Assembly (NCBI GenBank): GCA_903813345.2
Contig: CAIIXF020000008.1
Span: forward strand, 4,227,341-4,287,340
Direction of reading: 5' to 3'
Source: Owenia fusiformis
Lineage: Eukaryota > Annelida > Polychaeta > Sabellida > Oweniidae
DNA length: 60,000 nucleotides
The translations under genes were made by a program, and so were the position numbers. Of the stretch, positions 1 through 11,500 are shown piece after piece. The notes under the pieces are model-generated. The model was given only the letters and a program-made list of their open reading frames with translations. It was not told the origin of the DNA and did not search any database. How positions within the stretch are numbered: the stretch's first letter is position 1; the number at the start of each line of letters is the position of its first letter.

Positions 1-313
1 TGTTCAACCTCCAGTGTCTGTAATCACCACACTCTGAATATCTAAAGTTATTTACGTTGGAAACATAGTAAAGAATGTGCTCAAGAGTCGATGATCCACA
101 TTTTGGGACTCTGTTATAAAACACAAGGGATATGTCCTCAGTACTCGGTTCCCGAAAAGGGGATACATCATAGTTTAACATGTTCTGAGTATTTATCCAT
201 TTTTGTCCATCAGGTTCATTCTCTGCCTTCTTGTCATATGGAAAGATAATGCATATATGCAAAAGGTTTCAATATACCAAACTACAGATACTACATATTA
301 GAATTTGCAACTA

Positions 314-974
314 CAGTAAAACCTGTCCGATGGAATACCTCTCTGTAGGGAAAACCTATGAACAAGGAATGCTTTTCAAAAGAACCGAATATTTTTCCAT
401 TGACTTACATGTTAATGGACCCTCTCTGTAGGGAAAACCTTTGAACAGGGAACAAGGAACAATATTTTGGGGCAAATTATGAAAATTCACCTGTGAACAA
501 GGAATATGGAATATTGGTGACACTGTATATTCCATTATTTTTCAGAGGTGTGAAAGTCTTAAGCCAATATCTGATTCTAAAAAGCTTGGATTAATATGAT
601 AGAGATTTAGATAAGCCAATTGTTTACAGGATGTAGCATCCCACCCACTGTTAATTACCCTGATATATTTTAAAACTAATACAAATCTGTTACTTATTAT
701 CATGACACTAATTTTTCCTTTCAACAGTTGTTTTCTGGAGATAACAGCTAGATAAGTACATGTGTCATGTTGAGCCAAATCTCTTACTGATCCAAACTTC
801 TAGATTATGAATGATATAAAATGGTTCAATCAATCAATGTCCATATAATTACAAATATGCTTATTCGGCAAGTTTGAGTTTGCTGAAAGGGCGCCCCCTC
901 TCTATAGGGAAAACCTCTGAACAAGGAAACTTTCCTCCAGTCCCAAGAGCATTCCCTGTTCGCAGGTTTTACTG
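314..974. mobile_element. pogo/Tigger-like element with TA duplication
   Basis: Ends are CAGTAAAACCTG and its inverted copy CAGGTTTTACTG, each flanked by TA (312-313 and 975-976). Inside are repeated pieces reading CTCTCTGTAGGGAAAACCT. No transposase ORF is visible, so it is a non-autonomous derivative in the intron 3' of the last visible PEX6 exon. TIR and TA target are typical of the Tc1/mariner-pogo superfamily. Confidence 0.7.
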
Positions 975-1377
975 TATATAATGCGATGAGATAAAATATC
1001 TAAAATATGAGATGCACAAAAAACATTTGGATGGGGGGGGGGGCAGCAGGTTGAGGTACAATGTTATGATGGACAGAGAACTCAAGGAAAGAATTGTTGA
1101 GGCAAAGAGGACCTGTTTAGTTGATAAAGTATCAAAATTGACTCCTTGCCAGGGGGAGAAGTAACATCAATGTGTAAAAAAATATCTTAGGTCCATATAT
1201 ATAAATGAATAAATGATTATAAATGATTGCTTAATCTTTGTAATCTTGTTAGTTATTCTTGGATGCACCACTATAAATAAAATAACTCACTTTGCACATT
1301 TCAAGCTAAACACATTTCAAATTGACTTCAATTTTACTGAGACAGACTCCAAAAAATGATCCTTAAGACTATCCCAT

Positions 1378-1485
1378 CTTGCATATATGTTATATCCACC
1401 TTTTGCATATATGTAAAATCCACCTTTTGCATGTATGCTATATCCACCTTTTGCGTATATCTTATATCCACCCTTTGCACATATG
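1378..1485. repeat. 24-bp tandem repeat, about 4.5 copies
   Basis: Consecutive degenerate units of the form TTTTGCATATATGTTATATC plus CACC are spaced 24 bp apart. Because 24 is a multiple of three, both strands stay open across it (1317-1555 minus, 1356-1730 plus), but the predicted peptides are pure repeat and not protein-like. Confidence 0.85.
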
Positions 1486-1596
1486 AGTACATGGATGCAA
1501 TTATAGTCAAACAAATTAGAAAGGTTCCAACATATTTTGCAACACATCTCATCATTGTAAGAGGTGAATATTATGTGAATATGTTACAAAAGTGTT

Positions 1597-2010
1597 TCAT
1601 GAAATATCAATGTTTTTTTCAAGTATCAATGCTTTTCTCTTATTTATATCACACATATCTCATATATTTTTTCAACATGTATATCAAGCTACAGCTTATT
1701 TGTCTGCTTGTCTTGAATTTATCATCTTAAATTGTTTAATCAGGCTCTTGGCCTTTTCATACAGTGTACATATACAGTAAAACATATGTCAGACAACATT
1801 TAGTGAACAATATTTTTCTCTTATTTTATATCACACATATCTCATATATATTTTCCATATGGCTATAAATTAATTATATTATTAATCTGTTTAACCCGGC
1901 CCATGGCTTTTCATACAATGCAAATATACAGTAAAACATATCTCAGAAAATATTTAGTGAACACCAAAGGGGGGAAGAAAGTGTTCATTGTAGACAGGTT
2001 TTAGTGTACA
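1597..2010. repeat. Tandemly duplicated ~180-bp segment with pogo-like fragments
   Basis: Two diverged direct copies (about 1630-1810 and 1812-1965) share CTTATTTATATCACACATAT and the later string ATACAGTAAAACATAT. The right copy runs into GACAGGTTTTAGTGTACAGG, which looks like a decayed pogo/Tigger end. No gene is seen in this part of the PEX6 intron. Confidence 0.6.
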
Positions 2011-2504
2011 GGTATGATTGGCATATGCTAGTAGAGCATTATAAAATTACTGCAGGCTACACATAACAATTAAAAAGAAAGGATTTAATGGCAGGATTTA
2101 TCACTAAGGTTGAAAACATAATTGCCACCATTTAACATATAGGCATTCAGTCTATTGCCCAACCTCATTTCCATTGGCAAAAGTGAAAAACGATTACCAT
2201 TGGCAGAAAGGAGATTTGAAGAAATGTATTTAATATCTATTAACTAATTATGCCCAAAACCAGATCTTGGTCTACTCTTGCATTTGTAAAAATGTCAAGT
2301 TGAACATATAAGTGATTTTCCTGGAATTTTGAGGGCAAGATTTATGTGGAGCCCACACATACAGATGCATGCAGAGCCACCAGCACAAGATGATGACATT
2401 AAAGCACTTTAAAAGTGCAATAATACGTAAAATACACATAAAAACGACTGTTTTTTGTCTTTTTTCAAAATTAAATCACATCTGAAGTGGCCTAATGAAC
2501 ATAC

Positions 2505-5500
2505 CTGATCTACGCAATCCAGCTGCTAAAAGCTCTGGATGGTTCAGTGGTAATTGTATCGTGTCTAAGATCTCTTGTTTTACATCAGCCAGACCCCCTA
2601 CATCTTCCCATGTGACATTGGGAATCTGAAAAACCATCCATGAGATTTGTTACCTCCAAAAATGACTGCACAAAATTAAAATAAAACAGGGAATTGACAA
2701 GCAAAATGCCACGACATATCAACACTGTCCACAATAAAGTTAGAGACTATAATAATAAGTCACCATTTCAGGTCGTGTCAACATAGTAGCAATACTATAG
2801 TGTGTGAGATCTTGCACCAAGTGGAGTCATAGTAAACACAAAAGAATCACAACAGAAAAAGTAATCTATTTTATATATATTATGGTAGCTTCCTAAAAAT
2901 ATTCACATTTTCACATGAGGTATGGTGCATAAAAGAATAAAAGAACTGTAGAGTCAAAGTATCAACCAATTAGAAAGCTGTAATGGATCCCCATGAGAGG
3001 TCAGTATTATGAGAGGCCAAGGTTTTGAGAGGTCAGATCTATAAGTGGTCAAAGTAGCCAAAGGTCAGAGTTCCAAGAGGTCAGAGTTTTTAAAGGTCAG
3101 TGTTATGAGAGGTCAGAATTATGATAGCAGAAATACAAGAGGTCATAACAGCGAGAGAACAGAGTTCAGAGAGGTCAGTGTTCAGGAGGTCAGAGTAAGA
3201 AAGGTAAAAGTTACAAGAAGTCAGAGTTACAAAAGGTTGGAGTTACAAGAGATTGGAGTTACAAGAGGTTGGAGTTACAAGAGGTTGGAGTTACAAAAGG
3301 TTGGAGTTACAAGAGATTGAAGTTACAAGAGGTTGGAGTTACAAGAGATTGGAGTTACAAGAGGTTGGAGTTACAAGAGGTTGGAGTTACAAAAGGTTGG
3401 AGTTACAAGAAATTGGAGTTACAAGAGGTTGGAGTTACAAGAGGTTGGAGTTACAAACGGTTGGAGTTACAAGAGTTTGGAGTTACAAACGGTTGGAGTT
3501 ACAAACGGTTGGAGTTACAAAAGGTTGGAGCTACAAAAGGTTGGAGTTACAAGAGGTTGCAGTTGGAGTTTTGAGAAGTCAAGAGTTTTAAGAGATGAGT
3601 CTCATGCAAGGTCAGAGTTCATTGGAGACTATATACCTTGGGTGCACCAATTGCATCAGAATGAGCTGCTTGTAGTTGATCAAGGGCTGTGTTAAAGTCC
3701 TCCTGCAGGACTAATATTCCTGCTTCTACCAGGGATTTTTCTTCCTCTAGTGACAGGACACCCGACACTCCACTGTAACAAAATTGTTGTTATGAAAATA
3801 AGTGAATTTTGACATAACCTGGACATAAATATTGCATATAAAAAACATTGTAAGTATTCTACTGGAAATATGTATATATAATGTATAAATGGAAAATATT
3901 TAATCCATAAAAATATTGCAATATTTAGTTTGGACTCCCAAAGGGTATAACCAAAAAAGGTTTTGCGGTTTTTCATGATTTTCAGATTCTTCTTTTTGTA
4001 AACTAAGAATAGATCATAAACTATTTTAAAGCCTATTTCATTATATTTTTAAAAAGTTCAAAATTTGTTCCTATTCTCCATTTCTAGGGTCAATTTCAGC
4101 ATTTTTTAATTTTAGTTGGTGGTCCTTAATACTAATGAAACTAACATTCTTGATTCTACTTAATATTTACCATGTATTTTTTAATCTGTTGTAGACTGCA
4201 CGCTTTGTGTGTGAGATGAGTGCCAATAGGTCTCCTAATACCATACCCTGCATATAAGATCATGTGAATATATATAAACTTATAAGGGGGTTTATGGTGA
4301 GAGGAGTGCCAACAGGTCTCCTAATACCATACCCTGCATGTAAGATCATGTAAATATATATAAACCTCTAAGGGGGTTTATGGTGAGAGGAGTGCCAACA
4401 GGTCTCCTAATACCATACCCTGCATGTAAGATCATGTGAATATATATAAAATTCTCAGGGGGTTTATGGTGAGATGAGTGCCAATAGGTCTCCTAATACC
4501 ATACCCTGCATGTAAGATCATGTGAATATATATAAAATTCTCAGGGGGTTTATGGTGAGATGAGTGCCAATAGGTCTCCTAATACCATACCCTGCATGTA
4601 AGATCATGTGAATATATATAAAATTCTCATGGGGTTTGTGTGAGATGAGTGCCAACAGGTCCCCTAATACCATACCCTGCATATAAGATCATGTGAATAT
4701 ATATAAAATTCTCATGGGGTTTGTGTGAGATGAGTGCCAACAGGTCTCCTAATACCATACCCTGCATGTAAGATCATGTGAATATATATAAAATTCTCAG
4801 GGGGTTTGTGGTGAGATGAGTGCCAACAGGTCCCCTAATACCATACCCTGCATATAAGATCATGTGAATATATATAAAATTCTCATGGGGTTTGTGTGAG
4901 ATGAGTGCCAACAGGTCTCCTAATACCATACCCTGCATATAAGATCATGTGAATATATATAAAATTCTCAGGGGGTTTGTGTGAGATGAGTGCCAACAGG
5001 TCTCCTAATACCATACCCTGCATATAAGATCATGTGAATATATATAAAATTCTCATGGGGTTTGTGTGAGATGAGTGCCAACAGGTCTCCTAATACCATA
5101 CCCTGCATATAAGATCATGTGAATATATATAAAATTCTCAGGGGGTTTGTGTGAGATGAGTGCCAACAGGTCTCCTAATACCATACCCTGCATGTAAGAT
5201 CATGTGAATAGTATATAGACTTCTAAGGGGGTTTATGGTGTGAGGGGGTTGGAGTAAGATACGTTGAGTGCATATGGAAGCTCAATGCATGTACATGTTT
5301 TGAGACACCAATATAAATTGAAGGTATATGTGTTTTAATTTGTGAACATTCATTTATTACCATCAACTAGCAATCCAGCACATGAATCTCATAGCAAAAA
5401 ACTAAAAATTTTCATTGAGTAACTTAAATTGATATAATAGTTAAATTAACACTTATATATGTCCTAGTCTACTATGAACAAAATTGAGTGAACACAAAAT

Positions 5501-8500
5501 AGAATAAAAGATTCTTACGGCTGTACGCTGTGCAATGTGATGCTTGGAGACATCGGATGCACAAGGTTCACCATCTATTAGCACACCCATGATTTCCTGC
5601 CTATCACGTTCACTCGGTGTTGCTATGGTGACCTCGTGTAGGAATCCCTCCTGCATGTCAGCGGTCAACAATTTAGGCTTGGATGTTGTTGCTATGACAA
5701 CCACAGGATAATTCTGGGGAGTTGCCATGGATACAGAGGATATTGGAGTTTTCATGATCTCATGAAAGTAGCTTGCGACTCTGGAATCTGGAACGATATA
5801 TTGTCAATATCTAGGGCACTATTTGTCGCAAGAACATTCATGTACATGTATATAACAATGTTTCACAGAATACAGAGAGTCAATTTATGTGGTCAAGTTT
5901 TAGACATTACCAGCCAGGTCTAAAATTTCATGTAAAATTATTTGGAAGTTTAAAATGATATAAATGACAGCTATTTAAGAAACCAGAATATGCAATAATA
6001 GTTATTCTAATTGCAAAGCTTTTTTTCATCCACAAAATCTGAAACATGAAATCAAAATTCTTGAAAGGGGACTGTACAATGTATTACCTTCACCAACACC
6101 ATCCCTGTCTTTCCCGAGGGCATGTATGTTTCTGAGCACTACAACACAGGGTGAGAACATGCCCACTTGCGCAAACATGCCCTTAATACGAGCCTCAGTG
6201 GAGGCTGGAGTATCCCCACACAGATCGTAACAGTTCACCTTAAAAAGACATGGATGATTATTACATGAAGGTGAGGAGAAATGACTTGTGTGAATGCCAA
6301 TGAAAGAAGCTAAACTTGATTACGTTCCAGAATAAAGATGGTCAAATCTTATGAGACATAAAATTAAACCTAAAACAAGACTGGGGTTTCTCTCAATTTA
6401 CATGTCTTTCATCTCACACAATACATGGACCAGGACCTATTCATGAGAAAAATAATTTGAATGTTTTCAGACATACGATTTTTTCCAATAAACATTTACT
6501 TCAGAGGTCAATCTAAAAAATGTGGAAGAACTCCAAATTTTACTCCATTTCCTATCAAATATAACCACTTTTTGCTTAAAGCTCAAATTTTGTCATAAGG
6601 TTTCTTGTGACAGCCACTTGCAAATAATATAATAATTCTCAATATCTTTTCTCAGCTTTAACAATTGTGGCTCATTTGAAGCATTGACAATTGATAATTT
6701 CTATTATCTATTTTCTAAAGAGATCTAAAACATGATTCTCAAGTTGCTACCATAGGTACTATCGCGTCACGAGAATGAAGGCTCAATAGAAATACTTGAC
6801 CTTCAACTGTCCTTGACCTTCAACTGTCAGGTGATAGGTCAACTGATAGGTATAAGGAGAATTCACATAATACACATGATTAGTCCCACACTTTTCCATT
6901 TGTCTATTTATTAACATTGATTGTATGTGTTTATATATAAATGTTGTTCCTGTTGCTCCATAATATATGTACCATCATTACAAGGACAATATAGTTGAAA
7001 AATAACTTATATTATTCCATAATACTACTGTTTTCCCAGGGAAATATGAAGGAATAAAAATCGTATTGAATCGTATTACATGAAAAAATCGTATTGTCCC
7101 CGGGAAAAAAATCGTATTGGAGCGTATTACATGAAAAAATCGTATTGTCCCCGGGAAAAATCGTATTGGAACGTATTAATTTAATTTTGGTTTCCCGGTT
7201 ATTTTTAACCTTGGCTAATTCATAAAAGCATTATCCAAATGTAACATTTTATATAGAGGAATGTATTATGGAATAAATAGGTTATTTCTGGTCGGGATTG
7301 CATATGGGTTTTATTCCTCGGAAAATATGATATTGACCTTGGGAAATATCATATTAACACTCGGTCGCTGCGCTCCCTCGGTCAATATCATATTACCCTT
7401 CGGTCAATATCATATTGTCCCTCGGAATAAAACCCATATTCAATCCCTCCAAGTAAATAACCTATATATATTTGTATAATTTATTCTGATATCCCATAAT
7501 GCAATATTGGAAACAGTGGTAATACTACATTTCTACATTTTCAGATAACGTGAAAACAGGAATATGAATTGAAAACAAAACAATAACAACTTACTGTATA
7601 AAAGTGCAAGTTTAGTTTAGCAGCCACAGTTTTGCAAACAAGATTTTTGCCAGAGCCTTCAGAACCAACCAGGAGTAGAGGCAGGATTGTTGATTTCTTG
7701 CACTTCCTGAATATAAAGATAGCAATGTAAAAGAACAGGTTTTGAAATAAACAAAACCACCCTAAAAACCAGGGAAATATTACCACAATAGTAAAAATCT
7801 AGACATGCGGTGATAAATATCACACTTTTCATCAAAAATTCAAAATGGCCATCAAGCATGCCCAAAACCTCATCAGATCTTTCACTGTTCTTCTCTTACA
7901 TATGTAAAAATAAAATTGAGCAGGTTGTGGTTTTCCTGGGATTTTGATGACTTGTGTCATGGCTGGTTTTTCTAACAGACATATACAAGCATGTCCATTA
8001 TCAGCTCAAGAGGATCAAAATAATAGCACTTTGTAGGGTGTGATAACAAGGTCACAAAGAAGCTCTAGCGTCATGTGATGGTTTGGTTTATTAACTCACA
8101 TGTAATACATATAGTGTAATCAAAGATAAGAACTACAATGCCTAAGTAGAAAATACCTCATATTATGATATAAAATTACATGAAAATTAATGAAAACACA
8201 GAGTGAAATCCTGTGCTAAGGGCTGATGTGAAAAAGTCAGTCCACCCCAGTGGGGATCGAACCCACAACCCCATTTGGAGTCCCCATTTATTTCCCTAGA
8301 TATATCAGAATATTAGAATATTGTTTTTGTAATTTTAAATATTACACTGTAACATGAAAAAATAGAGCCATACAAGTGACACTTCAACAAGAGGTTAAAG
8401 CACCTTTTATCAACAATTTTATTAACAATACCTGACTCAAAAGCATTCAATAAATCATCTTATTATGTTCTAAATACCCATGAACAAAGTAAGTATATCT

Positions 8501-11500
8501 TAGTCTATTCATTTTTGATACTAATAGGTAGTGAGGTAGCACCGAAAAATGTACCCGCTTCTGAACAAATTGAAATTACTTGTTTCTTATGTATTTTTAT
8601 GTGATACTTCAGAAAATTTTGGTCTGACGCGCCATATCCGGGGCGAAAGTTGTCAAAATTGGGTTTTTGACCCTAAAAAGGAAAATTACAGGGGGTACAT
8701 TAACATCATTGAATAATTCATTCAGTTAGTCTTCAATCATCATAATGATTTTATTGAGAGTTGATGAGATCATTTTAAGGTAGTATGCAAACTTTCAATG
8801 GTCTGTCACTCGTGGTTGCCATGGAAACCACAATTTTTGCTGAGAAAATCCTTAATTTTGGTAAAACCTGAACCTGTACATAATATAGAATGTGGATTAT
8901 TTTTCAAATCAACAGATATCAGAACATTTTAGCACTCTAAAAATCACCAGGGCTGTCCAAACATTTGTTTAAAGAGAAAGAATGTTGCAATTTATATGAC
9001 TGGTAAGTGTCAAAGACCATACAATTACATGGTAGTAACAGAATTGGGAGGGGGCAGAGCTTATCAGCCTTAAGTGTAAATCTCATCTACATGGTTATAG
9101 ATTTTATAGGGTACAGCTTCTGGGTCTTATTATATTCATCTCAATATATAAGATATAAGAATTTACATGGTTGGTAAGTGTCAAAGACCATAGAATTACA
9201 CATGTGATCAAAAGTGGGCGTCGCCCTAATCATAGTATATGGTTCATTCTCTATAAATACAGAGTTAAACTTGACTTTTGAAGTACATTTACTTAAAAAC
9301 ATCTTTGATTTATAGTTAATGTCAAGCATTTCTGGTAAGTTATATATGTACATCTTATTGTAATAGTTATTGTCTGGGGGTGGAGGAGGGGGGGAGAGTA
9401 ACAGAATTGGAAATGGGCAGAGCTAATAAGCCTTAAATGTAAATCTCATTTATTTAGTTCTGGATTTCAAGGGGTGCATCTTCTGGGTCTTCTTCACATT
9501 CATCTCAATATATGGGATATTCCAATTTACATGATTGGTAAGTGTCAAAGACAATACAATTACATAAGTGATCAAAAGTGGATGTTGCTCTAACAATAGT
9601 AGATAATTCATTCTCTATGAATATGGAGTTTAACTTGACTTTAAGATTTATTTTTTAAATTAAAACTTCTTTGATTACATTTAGTATTGTAATAGTTATT
9701 CCCTGTGGGGGGGGGCAAGGGGGGTAGTAGCAGAAATGGGAGGGGGCAGAGCCAATGGCCAGTCAGTCTTAAGTATTAATATCATAGTCTGATCATTTTC
9801 ATTCACCTCTCGATGTTAATATATTAATAATATCATGTGGGAGAATATACCGCTACACTTGCAGATTTGAGAGTCATTCAGTTGAGTGTATCTATATGGC
9901 GCTCCACCTTTGCCTTTTAAAAAGGTGCTAATGCTATTGCCCCTTCTGCATGGCACTTCATCTGTGAATGTGTGTAGTGCTAGGAAGGCTGCATATATGT
10001 CAGGGTCTATATTGGAGGAAGTCCCACTGACACCAGTCTTCATTTGTTTCCAACTCAAGTATCCAGCAGCACACTTTGCTGTATTTGCTTTTTGTTTTCA
10101 TCATCATACAAGAACTAATTCCAATCTTTAGGGACTCATGTTTTTCTACCTTAAATAGGGCAAGGTGTCCCTCCCCTCTTTCAGGTTCCTTTATAGAATT
10201 TTTGATGTAATTATCACATACAAAAACTAATCAATCTGCAATTGTATAATCTTGAAACAGTCTCTGCCAGATCCAGAAACAAAACTACCTTTCAAGTTGA
10301 ATTATGGTTTGGGATAGTTGGGGTTTGTTTTCCTTATGACTTGTATACATTTAGAAGTTTTCTTTTTCTTGCTGGGTTCTATTACAAATTTTGGTCCTTT
10401 CACTTTGGCACTTGTGGGTACATGTTCATGCATAGGAATGCGTTTCTCTGTTCTTGCAAGAAGTCCAGTCAGTGTGCCTAGAGCCCAAGGCACAGGGCTC
10501 AATAAGAATTGCAGGAGACATTCTAGGCTAATTTTATGTTCTTAAGCAAGATCAAAGCTGTTCAAAGATGTTTCATTCAGAATGTATTTGTATAAGCTTG
10601 TTCTGAGTACTTTTTTACTGTCACTGTCACTGCTGTAGTTTGCTGCTATAGTTTTCAATTTCATATGTTTTATTAGATCATGAAATCTTTTTTTCAACTA
10701 ATCTCAGATGGTATCTCTTCATGCAATTTCCCCTTTTGACTAAAATTAGATGAGATCTGCAGCGACATCATTTGGCACAGATTTTCCTTATGACCGTAGA
10801 GATGACCTTCATCCTCAATGGTAAATGGATCAAGGAAGTCTTTGATTGCGGTTTTTGTCATCTTTATGTCTTTTTCTATACTTGCTATTTGTGCCTTTCC
10901 AAGGTCATTATGGGTGTCACACTCATCTCATCTCTAGATAATAGATTGTTGTAACCATCTCATCCATATAAAGCACTTATTGTCTGTATGGCCCATATTG
11001 CAAATCCTCGTAGTGAACCACCAGATGGACTTGAATGAAAACTAAATGACTCCATATCTTTCCAGTGAGTATTGACTGATATTCTCATACAAGAGATTGG
11101 TGATATAGCAACACCAGGAGATGAATCAGAAAACTCCAGAAGATGTACCCTATGAAATCCAGAATTAAAAAGATGAGATTTATACTAAAGGCAGATTAGA
11201 TCTACACATTCTAATTCTGTTACTACTCACCCCTGCCCAAATGTAAAAACTACAATACTTACACAGATGTATTTAACAGAAATGCTTGACATAAATTATA
11301 ATAACAGCAGTTCAGTATAACTATGAATGTATCTCTAAAGTCAAGTTCAATTTTGTATTTATACAAAGAACCAATCATCTACTATTGTTAGGGCGACACT
11401 CCTTTTGATCATTTATTAATATGTAATTGTATGGTGTTTGACAAATCCTGTAAATTGTAATATCCCATATATTGAGATGAATATGAAGAAGACCCAGACG

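Noticed and set aside
1317-1730. ORFs on both strands around 1317-1730
   Set aside because: They stay open because of the 24-bp repeat; the peptides are low-complexity and match nothing.
1-2504. PEX6 D2 exons
   Set aside because: I searched the minus strand for a second Walker A (GPPGTGKT-like) and arginine-finger region and found none; they must lie to the left of the window.
3206-3566. CRISPR-like array
   Set aside because: Units are contiguous 16-bp tandem repeats without spacers, in a eukaryotic intron.
3045-3695. Four overlapping ORFs of 91-120 codons with repeats such as [16 protein letters not shown]
   Set aside because: They are translations of the 16-bp minisatellite in every frame; the 16-residue period follows from the DNA period. 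No start context or splice support.
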